The notes: generated from the sequence alone by a model not told the origin. A DNA stretch of 64,000 bases from Amycolatopsis cihanbeyliensis (GCF_006715045.1 NZ_VFML01000001.1:2634501-2698500); one strand, 5' to 3'; numbered from the stretch's first letter, positions 38,591 through 49,634 are shown. Made by a program: numbers and translations.

Positions 38591-39214
38591 ATGGCAGCGA
38601 TAGTGCAGAATGTGGTGACCTCCGGCTTCTTCCAGCTCGACGGCGGTAGCTGGGAGGTGGACAACAACGTGTGGCTGCTCGGTGACGACCACGAGGTGCT
38701 GGTGATCGACGCCGCGCATGACGCGCAGGCCATCCTGACGGCCGTGGACGGCCGGGCGGTGCGCGCCATCGTGTGCACCCATGCGCACAACGACCACGTC
38801 AACGCGGCACCGGAACTGGCGCGGCTGACCAACGCACCGATCCTGCTGCATCCGGACGACCTGGAGCTGTGGGACCTCACCCACCCGCAGCGCTCCCCGG
38901 ACGCGCCGCTTTCCGACGGCCAGGTGCTGACCATCGCCGGCACCGAGTTGACCGTGCTGCACACCCCGGGGCACGCGCCGGGCGCGGTATGCCTCTACGC
39001 CGCGCGGCTGGACGCCGTGTTCACAGGAGACACGCTGTTCCACGGCGGCCCCGGCGCCACCGGACGGTCCTATTCGGACTACCCGACCATCCTGGAGTCC
39101 ATCCGGGACAGGTTGTTCGCGCTGCCCGACGGCACGGTCGTGCACACCGGGCACGGCGAGCGAACCAGCATCGCCGCGGAGCGGGAGAACTCCGCGGAAT
39201 GGGCCGCGCCCTGA
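38591..39214 (+). CDS. MBL-fold metallo-hydrolase (glyoxalase II-like)
   Basis: A 207-residue metallo-beta-lactamase-fold enzyme with the full metal motif THAHNDHV, a third His in HTPGHAPG, the bridging Asp in FTGDTLFHGGPG and the last His in HTGHGE. It belongs to the small hydroxyacylglutathione-hydrolase-like group that in actinomycetes usually acts with mycothiol; the mca gene in this window shows that mycothiol is present. The exact substrate is unknown. Confidence 0.88.
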   Translation: MAAIVQNVVTSGFFQLDGGSWEVDNNVWLLGDDHEVLVIDAAHDAQAILTAVDGRAVRAIVCTHAHNDHVNAAPELARLTNAPILLHPDDLELWDLTHPQRSPDAPLSDGQVLTIAGTELTVLHTPGHAPGAVCLYAARLDAVFTGDTLFHGGPGATGRSYSDYPTILESIRDRLFALPDGTVVHTGHGERTSIAAERENSAEWAAP

Positions 39215-39236
39215 ACCGCGGCGGGCCTCCACTCAC

Positions 39237-40628
39237 TCAGTGCGTGGGCACCCGGCGCAGCCCCCGGTCCACCCCGGTGACGCACAGCAGCAGCGCGGCG
39301 GTCACCAGTAGCACCAGCGCCAGTGTGCCCAGGCCCGAGTCGGTGGCCCGCTCCCCGAAGGACAACGCGATCACGCTGGTCGAGGCCAGGGCGCCGAGGT
39401 ACTGCGAGGTCCGGAACAGCCCGCTCAGCGTGCCGATCCGCTCCGCGGGCGCCTGCACGTACAGCGCCGTCTGGTTGGCCACCGTGCTCAGCCCCTGGCC
39501 GACGCCGAACAGGAAGCCGATCGCCACCAGCAGCCACATCGCGGTACCGGCACCGGTGAGCAGCAGCGCCAGCGCGCCCGCGAACAGCGCCCCGCCGGTG
39601 AGCAGCAGCCTGCTCCACACGCCGAGCCCGAGCCGCGTGCCGAGCGCGGACAGGGTGACCGTGGTGACCGACATCGGCAGCAACGCCAGGCCGATGGTGG
39701 TCTCCGGCAGCCGGTCGGACTGGGCCAGCCACTGCGGGTACCCGTACAGGAAGGCGTAGATCGCCAGGTAGGCAAGGGCCTGCCGCAGGTAGGTCGCCAC
39801 CAGCGGGCCGTTGCCGCCGAGGGCACGCAGGTCGAGGAACGGGTCCGCGGCACGCAACTCCCACCAGACCAGCGCACCGGACAGCAGCAGCCCCACGGCC
39901 AGGGACGGCCACAGCGCCTGCTCCGGACGCAGCATGAACAGCAGCAGGGCCACCAGCGCGACGGCGAACAGCACCACCCCGGTGACGTCGACCCGCTCGC
40001 GTGCCGAGCGGGTGCGCGGGCCGTCCGCGGGCAGCCAGCGCACCGCAAGCACGATGCCGAGCAGCGCGATCGGCACGTTCACCGCGAAGGTCGCCCGCCA
40101 GGTCGCGACCGCCGCGAGCAGGGCGCCCAGCGTCGGGCCGATCGCCATGCTGGCCTGCGTGGAGGTGGCCAGCGTGGCGAGCACCCCGCCGGGCACGGCG
40201 ACCCCGAGGGTGTTCGCCCTGGCCCGGACGATGGCCATCGCGGCGGGGAACCCGGTCGCGGTGCCGAGGCCGAGCAGCACCCGCACCGCGATGAGCATCG
40301 GCAGCGATCCCGCCAGCGTGCCGAGCACGCCCGCGCCGCACACCAGCCACAGGCCGGTGAGCAGCACCCGCCGGGCGCCGCACCGGTCCACCAACCTGCC
40401 CATCACCGGCTGCGCCACCGCCGTGGCCAGGTAGAGCACGGTCACCAGCCACACCGTCTCGGCGGCGCCGGCACCCAGGTCGTGCCCGATCGGGGCCAGC
40501 GTGACCGCGATCATCGAGGAGTTGATCGCGTTGAGCAGGGTGCCGAGTACGAGCGGGACGAGGAACCGCGGACCGAACCCGCCGGCGGGCGCCGCGGTGG
40601 AGGGCCGCGCGGGGCCGGTGATCGTCAT
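39237..40628 (-). CDS. MFS transporter, 14-helix DHA2-like
   Basis: A 463-residue integral membrane protein with about 14 hydrophobic helices and the MFS loop motif GRLVDRCGARRVLL between helices 2 and 3, so probably a proton-coupled exporter. Its ATG overlaps the stop of the PrpF-family gene (ATGA at 40625-40628), so the two are translationally coupled and probably act on related compounds. The DHA2 fold suggests drug or metabolite efflux, but a role in tricarboxylate-type traffic would fit the partner. Confidence 0.88.
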   Translation of the reverse strand: MTITGPARPSTAAPAGGFGPRFLVPLVLGTLLNAINSSMIAVTLAPIGHDLGAGAAETVWLVTVLYLATAVAQPVMGRLVDRCGARRVLLTGLWLVCGAGVLGTLAGSLPMLIAVRVLLGLGTATGFPAAMAIVRARANTLGVAVPGGVLATLATSTQASMAIGPTLGALLAAVATWRATFAVNVPIALLGIVLAVRWLPADGPRTRSARERVDVTGVVLFAVALVALLLFMLRPEQALWPSLAVGLLLSGALVWWELRAADPFLDLRALGGNGPLVATYLRQALAYLAIYAFLYGYPQWLAQSDRLPETTIGLALLPMSVTTVTLSALGTRLGLGVWSRLLLTGGALFAGALALLLTGAGTAMWLLVAIGFLFGVGQGLSTVANQTALYVQAPAERIGTLSGLFRTSQYLGALASTSVIALSFGERATDSGLGTLALVLLVTAALLLCVTGVDRGLRRVPTH

Positions 40629-41761
40629 GCCGCACCGGCCCCGGCGTGCCGGGGCACGAAGATGGTCGCCGCCGCGATCACCCGTGCCGACCGGACCAGG
40701 CTCACCGCCACCAGCCTGCCGCCGCCGTCGAGGACGGGCGTGCCGGTCACCACCCCGGCCGGGGTACCCAGGCGCACCGGCCCCGCGCCCCCCGCCAGGT
40801 GGCGGCGTACCACGCTGCCCGGCTCGGTGGCCGCGGCCAGCACCGCCACCATCGAGGTCAGCCCGATCGCCGGGTGCGGTGTGTGCATGGAGACCATCCG
40901 CACGGCGAGGTCGTAGTCGGCGGCCTCGACCGGGGTTCCCCCGCCGGTGCGGTAGTCCCGGGGCGGGCCGATGACGCCCAGCTTGGGCACCGCGTGGTCG
41001 ACCGGGTCGCCGGGCCCGGCCAGCCGCATCCGGAGGGCAGCCGCGCGCCGCAGCGGCAGCAGTTCGGGCAGCCGGGCGGCGAACTCGGCGACGCTCTCGG
41101 TGCCGGTCAGGCCGATCGAGGCGGCGTCGACCAGCGCGGCGGGCGCGCCGGCGTCCACCAGCGTGGCCTCGCCGCTCGCGAGCTCATCCACCGCGTTCCC
41201 GCTGGGCAGCAGGGTTCCGGTGGTGCCGCCGACCGGGTCGAGGAACTCCAGCTCGACCCGCACCCCCGGGGAGGTGACCCCGGGCACCAGGGTGTCCCCG
41301 TGGGCGGGCACCCGGCCGCCGGGGGTGGCCACCACGGCGTCGATCCGGCCACCGGTGTTGGTGTTACGCATCCGCACCCGGGTCCGCCCGGGTTCCGCCG
41401 GGACCAGCCCGGACCGCACCGCGTGCAGCCCGACGGCGGTGGCGCAGTTGCCGCAGTTGCTGCCCCATTCCACCCGCTCGTCGCCGATGCCCACCTGCCC
41501 GAAGGTGTAGTCCACCTGGATTCCGGGTGCGGCGGAGGGGCCGATGATGGCTGCCTTGGACGTGGTCGAGGTCGCGCCGCCCACGCCGTCGATCTGATCG
41601 GAGTCCCGCGCGCCGAACGCGGCGGCGAGCACCTCGTCCACACCGGCCTTTCGCCCGGATACCCCGGATATGTCCGCCACGTCGAACAGCCAGCACTTGC
41701 TCGTCCCACCGCGTACCAGTGTTGCCGGAACCGCGAGGGAATCCCTGTACAACCTACCCAT
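40625..41761 (-). CDS. PrpF-family isomerase (4-oxalomesaconate tautomerase-like)
   Basis: A 378-residue protein of the PrpF family (diaminopimelate-epimerase fold), which moves double bonds in aconitate-like or oxalomesaconate-like acids. Features are the opening VPATLVRGGTSK, GGATSTTSKAAI, SNCGNCATAVG with the active-site Cys, and MHTPHPAIGLT. The ATG at 41761 matches the family N-terminus; the frame continues upstream without conserved sequence. Coupled to the MFS gene. No lig or prp pathway genes are present, so the substrate is open. Confidence 0.85.
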   Translation of the reverse strand: MGRLYRDSLAVPATLVRGGTSKCWLFDVADISGVSGRKAGVDEVLAAAFGARDSDQIDGVGGATSTTSKAAIIGPSAAPGIQVDYTFGQVGIGDERVEWGSNCGNCATAVGLHAVRSGLVPAEPGRTRVRMRNTNTGGRIDAVVATPGGRVPAHGDTLVPGVTSPGVRVELEFLDPVGGTTGTLLPSGNAVDELASGEATLVDAGAPAALVDAASIGLTGTESVAEFAARLPELLPLRRAAALRMRLAGPGDPVDHAVPKLGVIGPPRDYRTGGGTPVEAADYDLAVRMVSMHTPHPAIGLTSMVAVLAAATEPGSVVRRHLAGGAGPVRLGTPAGVVTGTPVLDGGGRLVAVSLVRSARVIAAATIFVPRHAGAGAA

Positions 41762-43695
<1,934 letters not shown>

Positions 43696-43753
43696 TATGC
43701 CGGATTTCGCCGCCGGGGTAATCCCGCCGCGGCAGTCCGGTCGCGACCCGGCC

Positions 43754-43759
43754 TAGCCT
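43754..43759 (+). promoter_or_regulatory. -10 hexamer of leaderless ABC-operon promoter
   Basis: TAGCCT is followed by six bases and the GTG at 43766. Confidence 0.5.
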
Positions 43760-43765
43760 GGACCG

Positions 43766-44740
43766 GTGAATGACGCAGTAGTCGTGACCGATGTGGTCAA
43801 ACGTTACCGGCGTAACGGGCCGAACGCGGTGGACGGTCTCAGTTTCTCGGTACCGGAAGGTGAGATTTTCGGCCTACTCGGGCCGAACGGCGCCGGTAAG
43901 ACCACGACCGTCGGCGTGCTCACCACCCGGGTGCGGCCGACCTCGGGCACGGCGCAGCTCCACGGCGTGGACGTGGTGCGGGCGCCGGGCCCCGCCCGGC
44001 AGTTGCTCGCGGTGGTGCCGCAGCGCAACAACCTGGATCGTTCCCTGAACATCCGGCAGAACCTGCTGTTCCACGCCATCTATCACGGGGTGGGGCGGGC
44101 CGAGCGGATCCGGCGCGCGGACGAGATCCTGGACCGGATGGGGCTGGCCGAGTCGGCGAAGGCCCGGGTCGACTTCGTCTCGGGTGGGCAGTCGCAGCGG
44201 GTGATGATCGCCCGCGCCCTGATGCACCGGCCCAGGGTGCTGTTCCTGGATGAGCCCGCCACCGGCCTGGACCCGCAGGCGCGGCTGTTCGTGCACGAGC
44301 GGGTCGCCGAGCTGCGCTCCGAGGGGGTCACCATCGTGCTCACCACGCACGATATGGAGGAGGCGGCCAAGCTGTGCGACCGGGTCGGCATCGTCGACCA
44401 CGGCAGGTTGCTCGCGCTGGACACCCCGACCACGCTCACCCGCTCACTGCCCGGCAGCACGACGCTGAACGTGACGGTGCACCTGGACGGCCACCCTTCC
44501 GCGACCGTGCAGTCCGCACTGTCCGACATAGCCGGGGTGCAGCGGGTCGAGCCGATCACCTCGGTCACCGACGGCGGGCTCGCCCAGTTCCGGCTCTACA
44601 CCGCCGACGAACCCGCCGCGGTGCTGCCTTCGGTACTGACCTCGGCGAACTCCTTCGGCTGCGCGGTCAGTGACCTCGCCATCGGCACGCCCAGCCTCGA
44701 GGACGTGTTCATCCACCTGACCGGGAGGGAGCTGCGATGA
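43766..44740 (+). CDS. ABC transporter ATP-binding protein (DrrA-like)
   Basis: A 324-residue ABC ATPase: Walker A GPNGAGKTTT, Q-loop VPQRNNLD, signature VSGGQSQRVMIARAL, Walker B VLFLDEPATGLD and switch His in TTHDMEE. A C-terminal domain of about 90 residues is typical of the daunorubicin-resistance (DrrA) type that pairs with ABC-2 permeases. The stop overlaps the permease ATG (ATGA at 44737-44740). It is an exporter of an unknown substrate; no biosynthetic genes are adjacent. Confidence 0.92.
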   Translation: MNDAVVVTDVVKRYRRNGPNAVDGLSFSVPEGEIFGLLGPNGAGKTTTVGVLTTRVRPTSGTAQLHGVDVVRAPGPARQLLAVVPQRNNLDRSLNIRQNLLFHAIYHGVGRAERIRRADEILDRMGLAESAKARVDFVSGGQSQRVMIARALMHRPRVLFLDEPATGLDPQARLFVHERVAELRSEGVTIVLTTHDMEEAAKLCDRVGIVDHGRLLALDTPTTLTRSLPGSTTLNVTVHLDGHPSATVQSALSDIAGVQRVEPITSVTDGGLAQFRLYTADEPAAVLPSVLTSANSFGCAVSDLAIGTPSLEDVFIHLTGRELR

Positions 44741-45510
44741 CGGCACTGCGCACCTTCTTCGCGGTGCTGTGGCGGGACATCTTCGTCACCGGCCGCGAGC
44801 TGGGACCGTTCCTGGCCCAGGTGGTCATCCAGCCGTTCTTCATGCTGTTCATCTTCGGCACGGTGCTCACCGGGATCGGCTACGTGGACGAGAACTTCGT
44901 GCATATCCTGCTGCCCGGCATCGTCGCGCTGAACGGCTTCCTGATCGCCCTGCAGAACACCACCATGCCGCTCGTGCTGGACTTCTCCTGGACCAGGGAG
45001 ATCGAGGACCGGCTGCTGGCACCGATGCCGATCCCGCTGGTCGCGATCGAGAAGATGATCTTCGGGGCGCTGCGCGGGATCGTGGCCGCGTTGCTGATGA
45101 TCCCGGTCGGGTTCCTGATCCTGGAGGGTGTGCACTGGCCGGCCTCGGCGTGGCCGGGGGTGCTGGGCATGATCGTGCTCGGCTCGCTGGTCGGCGCCAC
45201 GATCGGGATGACCGTCGGCACCCTGGTGTCGCCGCGCCGGATCAACATCATGTTCGCGGTGATCCTGGTGCCGCTGATGTTCACCGGGTCGACCCAGTTC
45301 CCCTGGCACGGGCTCGAGCACCTGGAGTGGTTCCAGGTGGTGTGCGCGATCAACCCGCTGACCTACGTCAGTGAGGGCATGCGCTCGCTGCTGCTCGGCG
45401 ACACCGTCGAGTCGATCCCGCTCTGGGTGGACGTCCCGGTCGTCCTCGGCGCCTGCGTCGTCTTCGGCGCCATCGGCATCAAGGGCTTCCTCCGCCGCGC
45501 CCTCGACTGA
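44737..45510 (+). CDS. ABC-2 type transporter permease
   Basis: A 257-residue permease with six hydrophobic helices and the conserved ABC-2 end (INPLTYVSEGMRSLL). Partner of the upstream ATPase and translationally coupled to it. A strong palindrome at 45516-45556 follows its stop. Confidence 0.9.
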   Translation: MTALRTFFAVLWRDIFVTGRELGPFLAQVVIQPFFMLFIFGTVLTGIGYVDENFVHILLPGIVALNGFLIALQNTTMPLVLDFSWTREIEDRLLAPMPIPLVAIEKMIFGALRGIVAALLMIPVGFLILEGVHWPASAWPGVLGMIVLGSLVGATIGMTVGTLVSPRRINIMFAVILVPLMFTGSTQFPWHGLEHLEWFQVVCAINPLTYVSEGMRSLLLGDTVESIPLWVDVPVVLGACVVFGAIGIKGFLRRALD

Positions 45511-45515
45511 GCCAC

Positions 45516-45556
45516 CTGCCGTGGGTGACCCGCGACGAACGGGTCACCCACGGCAG
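45516..45556. terminator. bidirectional terminator, GTGGGTGACCC palindrome
   Basis: CTGCCGTGGGTGACCCG at 45516-45532 and CGGGTCACCCACGGCAG at 45540-45556 pair perfectly over 17 bp with a 7-base loop. It lies between the convergent permease and phoH stops and is closely related to the palindrome after fumC. Confidence 0.75.
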
Positions 45557-45564
45557 AGGTGTGC

Positions 45565-46956
45565 TCAGCCGTGGTGTTCGAGTAGCTCGGTGACCAGGGC
45601 GGCGATGGGGGAACGCTCGGAGCGGCTCAGGGTCACATGCGCGAACAGCGGGTGGCCCTTCAGCTTCTCGATCACCGCGGACACCCCGTCGTGCCTGCCC
45701 ACCCGCAGGTTGTCCCGCTGCGCGACATCGTGGGTGAGCACCACCCTGGAGGCCGTGCCCAGCCGGGAGAGCACCGTGAGCAGCACGTTGCGTTCCAGCG
45801 ACTGAGCCTCGTCCACGATCACGAACGAGTCGTGCAGGGAGCGCCCCCGGATGTGGGTCAGCGGCAGCACCTCGAGCATGCCACGGTCGAACACCTCGTC
45901 CAGCACGTTCTGGCTGACCAGCGCGCCGAGGGTGTCGAAGACCGCCTGTGCCCAGGGCTGCATCTTCTCGCTCTCCGAGCCGGGCAGGTACCCGAGATCC
46001 TGCCCGCCGACGGCGTAGACCGGGCGGAACACCACCACCTTGCGGTGCGCCCGGCGCTCCATCACCGCCTCCAGCCCGGCGCATATGGCCAGCGCCGACT
46101 TGCCGGTGCCTGCCCTTCCGCCCATGGACACGATGCCGACCTCGTTGTCCAGCAGCAGATCGAGCGCGATCCGCTGCTCGGCGGAGCGGCCGTGCAGCCC
46201 GAAGGCCTCCCGGTCCCCGCGTACCAGCCGCACCCGCTTGTCCGCGGTGATCCGGCCCAGCGCGCTGGAGGTGCCCGCCAGCAGCCGCAGGCCGGTGTGG
46301 CAGGGCAGCTCGGCGGCCTCCGGGCGGCCGAAGTCGGCGAGATCGATCGTGCCGTCCTTGAACAGGCCGTCCAGCGCCTCCTGCGGCACGTCGAGATCCG
46401 CCATACCGGTCCACCCGGAGGAGACGATCTCCTGCGCGCGGTACTCGTCGGCGTTCAGCCCGACCGCTCCCGCCTTGACCCGCAACGGGATGTCCTTGGT
46501 GACCAGCGTCACCACGTGCTGCTCGACCGCGAGGTTGAGCGCGCAGGCCAGGATGCGGTGATCGTTGGAGTCGGTCCGGAACCCCGGCGGCAGCACCGTG
46601 GGATCGGAGTGGTTCAGCTCCACGTGCAAGGTGCCGCCCTCCTCGCCGATCGGCACCGGCGCATCCAGCCTGCCGTACGTACGCCGCAGGTCATCCAGCG
46701 TGCGCAGGGCCTCACGGGCGAACCAACCCAGCTCCGGATGATGCCGCTTGGCCTCCAACTCGCTGATCACCACCAAGGGCAGCACCACGGCGTGCTCGGC
46801 GAACCTGGCCAACGCCCAGGGGTCGGAGAGCAGAACCGAGGTGTCCAGCACGTAGGTGTGACGCTGGCCGGAGGATGAGATCGAGGCTTCCCCAGTGCCC
46901 GTGGCACTGATCGACGAACGGCCGGTGGCCTCGCGGGACGAACGCTGCGCAGTCAC
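45565..46956 (-). CDS. phoH2: PhoH-family protein with N-terminal PIN domain (PhoH2 type)
   Basis: A 463-residue fusion of a PIN ribonuclease domain (about residues 30-170: [40 protein letters not shown]) with a PhoH ATPase (about 240-463: Walker [12 protein letters not shown], Walker [14 protein letters not shown]). Mycobacterial PhoH2 couples RNA unwinding to RNA cleavage. GTG at 46956 follows GGGAGATGCC; a further in-frame GTG at 46992 is possible. In M. tuberculosis phoH2 lies between the uppS-like and fum genes, as here. Confidence 0.93.
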   Translation of the reverse strand: MTAQRSSREATGRSSISATGTGEASISSSGQRHTYVLDTSVLLSDPWALARFAEHAVVLPLVVISELEAKRHHPELGWFAREALRTLDDLRRTYGRLDAPVPIGEEGGTLHVELNHSDPTVLPPGFRTDSNDHRILACALNLAVEQHVVTLVTKDIPLRVKAGAVGLNADEYRAQEIVSSGWTGMADLDVPQEALDGLFKDGTIDLADFGRPEAAELPCHTGLRLLAGTSSALGRITADKRVRLVRGDREAFGLHGRSAEQRIALDLLLDNEVGIVSMGGRAGTGKSALAICAGLEAVMERRAHRKVVVFRPVYAVGGQDLGYLPGSESEKMQPWAQAVFDTLGALVSQNVLDEVFDRGMLEVLPLTHIRGRSLHDSFVIVDEAQSLERNVLLTVLSRLGTASRVVLTHDVAQRDNLRVGRHDGVSAVIEKLKGHPLFAHVTLSRSERSPIAALVTELLEHHG

Positions 46957-47583
46957 GGCATCTCCCTCGTGGGCGTGGCACCACGCCCGCACTCGCTGGG
47001 CCGGGCACCGCCCTGGCTGGTCTCGCCGCCGATCGCCGAGGCGTCAGCTGACGCGACCACGAGGGCCTGGTGCCGGCCCCCTCGTGCGTCTGAACGGCTG
47101 CGCCGCTCCGTGTAGCACTGCCACGACCAGGGCCTCCCGCGACAGCCCGCATGGGTCACGGACCATCACCTCGGAAGCTACCTGTGACACGGCGATCATG
47201 CAGGCAGCCAGGCAGGTGATTCGCCGATTCGTCATCTCACGGTTAGTCGCGGGACATCGACCCCCCGTGTACAGCCGGCTACGATCTACCTTGGGTAGAT
47301 TCGGGCGACTACCTGAACACCCATTCGAATGACAGGTCGCCGAGTCGGATGACCTTCCGTTTACCGCCATGTCGGTAAACGGCCGATACCACGCGGCAGA
47401 CCCTGTCGCAGCGGCATTTCGGCCTAGTTATCCGAAGGGGTGTAGCGACCGCGATCTCGGCTCACACAATGGTGTAACGGGACTATCACGGCGCCAAACG
47501 TGAGGTAATTTCCACGTCATCGGAAACACCGCACGGAGACGGTGGCTCCGGTAGCCACAATTCCCGATCTAGGAGTGTGCGAA
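46957..47583. other. 627-base regulatory gap between phoH2 and secreted peptide gene
   Basis: No gene seen. It holds two perfect inverted repeats: ATCTACC-TTG-GGTAGAT (47284-47300) and CCGTTTACCG-N6-CGGTAAACGG (47357-47382). A small hairpin (GTGGCT-N5-AGCCAC, 47542-47558) lies just before the ribosome site of the next gene. The stretch 47200-47540 is AT-richer than its surroundings. Confidence 0.5.
47357..47382. promoter_or_regulatory. perfect 10-bp inverted repeat, operator candidate
   Basis: CCGTTTACCG and CGGTAAACGG flank a 6-base centre. With the 17-bp palindrome at 47284-47300 it gives two independent operator-like sites upstream of the secreted peptide gene (201 bases) and of phoH2 on the other strand (400 bases). 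Confidence 0.45.
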
Positions 47584-47844
47584 GTGCTGAAGAAGGCCGG
47601 TATTGTCACCGCCACCACGGCAGCGTTGATGCTGGCGGGTGGCACCGCGTTCGCCGCGCCAGCCCCCGCTCAGACGCCGGACGTAGGCACGCACCAGGAC
47701 GAGTTCATCACGTTCTCGGACGCCTACCACCAGTTCATCGAGGGTGGTGCCGCACTCGGCTACGGCGCGGCCTCCCTGGTGGCGGGCGCCTACACGGGTA
47801 TCGCGCGGACTCCGCACCTCATCCTGAACCCGCTGGGTGACTGA
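47584..47844 (+). CDS. small secreted peptide
   Basis: An 86-residue protein with a clear Sec signal peptide (KKAG, hydrophobic core, AFA then APAP), leaving a mature peptide of about 60 residues (DEFITFSDAYHQFIEGGAAL). No cysteines in the mature part and no recognised domain; it is not a chaplin. GTG at 47584 follows AGGAG at eight bases. A strong terminator follows at 47858-47889, so it is a single-gene transcript behind an unusually long, palindrome-rich regulatory region. Confidence 0.75.
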   Translation: MLKKAGIVTATTAALMLAGGTAFAAPAPAQTPDVGTHQDEFITFSDAYHQFIEGGAALGYGAASLVAGAYTGIARTPHLILNPLGD

Positions 47845-47857
47845 CCGTCGCTGACCG

Positions 47858-47889
47858 GGTGGCCCGCGGGAGGAGACCCGCGGGCCACC
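47858..47889. terminator. bidirectional terminator hairpin
   Basis: GGTGGCCCGCGGG at 47858-47870 pairs perfectly with CCCGCGGGCCACC at 47877-47889 over 13 bp with a 6-base loop, followed on the plus strand by AGTATTTTC. It separates the convergent secreted-peptide and prenyl synthase genes. Confidence 0.8.
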
Positions 47890-47897
47890 AGTATTTT

Positions 47898-48674
47898 CTA
47901 CGCTCCGTAACGTCGGTGCCGTACCGCGTAATCACGTAACGCCCGCAGGAAGTCGACCCTGCGGAAGGCCGGCCAGTACGCCTCGGTGAACCAGAATTCC
48001 GAATGCGCCGACTGCCACAGCAGAAAACCGGACAATCGTTGCTCACCCGAGGTCCGAATAATCAGGTCCGGGTCGGGTTGGCCGGAGGTGTACATGTGCT
48101 CGGAAATGTGGTCGACGTCCAGAATCTTGGCCAATTCCCGGATCGGCGTGCCCTCGTCGGCGTGGTGGAGCAGCAACTTGCGCACGGCGTCGGCGATCTC
48201 CTGCCGGCCGCCGTAGCCGACGGCGATGTTCACCGCCATCCCGTTGCGGCTGTCCGTGCGCGCGGCCGCCCCGGTCAGCCGGGCCGCGGTCTCGGAGGGC
48301 AACAGGTCCAACGCGCCCACGATGCGCACCCGCCAGGGATTCTCCGGCCTGGCCAGCTCGTCCACGACCTCGGGAATGATCTCCAACAGGGCCTCCACCT
48401 CGTCGGATGCCCTGCGCAGGTTGTCCGTGGACAGCAGCCACAGGGTGACCACCTCGACCCCGGCCTCCCGGCACCAGGTCAGGAAGTCGGCGATCTTCTT
48501 GGCCCCGACCCGATGGCCGTCGCTGACGTCGGTAAAGCCCGCTTCCCGTGCCCATCTGCGGTTACCGTCGAGCATGATGGCGATGTGGCGGGGGTTGCGG
48601 CCCTCCGCCTGCTGGATCAAGCGCCGTCCGTAGACGCTGTAGACGACGTCGGAGAGAAACGAGCGAAGACTCAC
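47898..48674 (-). CDS. isoprenyl transferase (short-chain Z-prenyl diphosphate synthase type)
   Basis: A 258-residue cis-prenyltransferase: HIAIMLDGNRRWAR with the catalytic Asp, the hydrophobic tunnel region, and the end signature DLIIRTSGEQRLSGFLLWQ. It lies divergent from a haemolysin III gene exactly like M. tuberculosis Rv1086/Rv1085c (from memory), so it is probably the Z-farnesyl diphosphate synthase paralogue feeding decaprenyl phosphate synthesis and not the long-chain enzyme. GTG at 48674 lies eight bases after minus-strand TACGCT. Confidence 0.92.
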   Translation of the reverse strand: MSLRSFLSDVVYSVYGRRLIQQAEGRNPRHIAIMLDGNRRWAREAGFTDVSDGHRVGAKKIADFLTWCREAGVEVVTLWLLSTDNLRRASDEVEALLEIIPEVVDELARPENPWRVRIVGALDLLPSETAARLTGAAARTDSRNGMAVNIAVGYGGRQEIADAVRKLLLHHADEGTPIRELAKILDVDHISEHMYTSGQPDPDLIIRTSGEQRLSGFLLWQSAHSEFWFTEAYWPAFRRVDFLRALRDYAVRHRRYGA

Positions 48675-48682
48675 GTCACGGC

Positions 48683-48688
48683 AGCGTA
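48683..48688 (-). promoter_or_regulatory. -10 hexamer of leaderless prenyl synthase promoter
   Basis: Minus-strand TACGCT is followed by eight bases and the GTG at 48674. Confidence 0.45.
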
Positions 48689-48747
48689 CGCACCCGCGCG
48701 TGGCGGTGGCACACCCCACTTCATGGCTACGAAAGCCAGCGTTCCCG

Positions 48748-48753
48748 TAACCT
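48748..48753 (+). promoter_or_regulatory. -10 hexamer of leaderless haemolysin III promoter
   Basis: TAACCT is followed by seven bases and the GTG at 48761. The divergent prenyl synthase promoter is 60 bases away. Confidence 0.5.
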
Positions 48754-48760
48754 GGCGAGT

Positions 48761-49447
48761 GTGAGCCTAGCGACCGACACCTCACCGGCCGGCCAGCCTC
48801 ATCCAGCGTCCAGCCGCCCGCGCCTGCGGGGACACATCCATTTCTGGTCGTTCTTCGGCAGCGTGGCCGGGGCGGCGGTGCTGATCGCGCTCGCCTCGTC
48901 CACCGTGTCGGCCCTCGCGGGCCTGGCCACCGCTGTCTACGGGCTGACGGTGCTCGGCCTATTCGGGGTCAGTGCGCTGTATCACCGCCGGATCTGGAGC
49001 CCGGCGGCATACAAGTGGATGAAGCGCGCCGACCACTCGATGATCTTCCTGTTCATCGCGGGGACGTACACGCCGTTCACCCTGCTGGTGATGTCCCAGC
49101 CCACGGGCTACATCGTGCTCGCCGTGGTCTGGGGCGGGGCGATCGCCGGGGTGGCGATGAAGCTGTTCTGGCCGAACGCTCCCCGCTGGCTCGGCGTGCC
49201 CATCTATGTCGCGTTGGGCTGGGTGGCCGTGTTCGTGCTGCCCGAGCTGGCCACCAACGCCGGGATCGCCGCGCTGGTGCTGCTCCTGGTCGGCGGGCTG
49301 TTCTACACCCTCGGCGCCGTGTTCTACGCCGTACGCTGGCCGGACTACTGGCCGCAGACCTTCGGTTACCACGAGTTCTTCCACGCCTGCACCGTGCTCG
49401 CCGCGATCTCCCACTACATCGCGATCTGGCTGGCGATGTACCCGTAG
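48761..49447 (+). CDS. haemolysin III family (PAQR) membrane protein
   Basis: A 228-residue protein with seven hydrophobic helices and the family His and Asp residues: SALYHRR, ADHSMIFLFIAGTYTP and HEFFHACTVLAAISHY. PAQR-family members are thought to act as metal-dependent membrane hydrolases or in fatty-acid homeostasis. The GTG start appears leaderless. The last 18 bases of its coding frame are repeated exactly at 49635-49652. Confidence 0.92.
   Translation: MSLATDTSPAGQPHPASSRPRLRGHIHFWSFFGSVAGAAVLIALASSTVSALAGLATAVYGLTVLGLFGVSALYHRRIWSPAAYKWMKRADHSMIFLFIAGTYTPFTLLVMSQPTGYIVLAVVWGGAIAGVAMKLFWPNAPRWLGVPIYVALGWVAVFVLPELATNAGIAALVLLLVGGLFYTLGAVFYAVRWPDYWPQTFGYHEFFHACTVLAAISHYIAIWLAMYP
49423..49440. 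repeat. 18-bp direct repeat, copy 1 (end of haemolysin III gene)
   Basis: GATCTGGCTGGCGATGTA encodes the C-terminal IWLAMY of haemolysin III and recurs exactly at 49635-49652. The two copies bracket 194 bases that contain a small minus-strand gene. Confidence 0.8.
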
Positions 49448-49458
49448 CCGAGGCTTCG

Positions 49459-49620
49459 CTACCGGCGTGCGAGTTCCTCCGCCTTGCGTTGCCCGCGACC
49501 CGCCCAGTACAGCGCTTCGTGGTGGTGTCCCCGGTCGACCTCGGCGATCATCGCGTACACCGCCGCACTACGCCGGTGGAACTCCCGCCACACCACGGGC
49601 GGTGCGTCCTGCGGCGGCAT
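49459..49620 (-). CDS. small conserved-type protein, about 53 residues
   Basis: A 53-codon frame opening MPPQDAPPVVWREFHRRS, followed by AVYAMIAEVDRGHHHEALYW and a basic helical end. The charged, aromatic, non-repetitive composition and the HHHEALYW motif look like a real small protein and not shadow translation. It resembles a family of tiny Pseudonocardiaceae proteins that I recall as 'AMED_5909 family', but I cannot confirm that. An in-frame GTG at 49632 is an alternative start. It lies between two 18-bp direct repeats of the haemolysin III end. Confidence 0.6.
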   Translation of the reverse strand: MPPQDAPPVVWREFHRRSAAVYAMIAEVDRGHHHEALYWAGRGQRKAEELARR

Positions 49621-49634
49621 CAGGACACTCACGA

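Noticed and set aside
46895..47332. 145-codon plus-strand frame across the phoH2 start
   Set aside because: Antisense to the phoH2 N-terminus and then into palindrome-rich regulatory DNA; no protein character.
47584..47844. Chaplin-like identity for the small secreted peptide
   Set aside because: No Cys pair and no chaplin core motif in the mature part.
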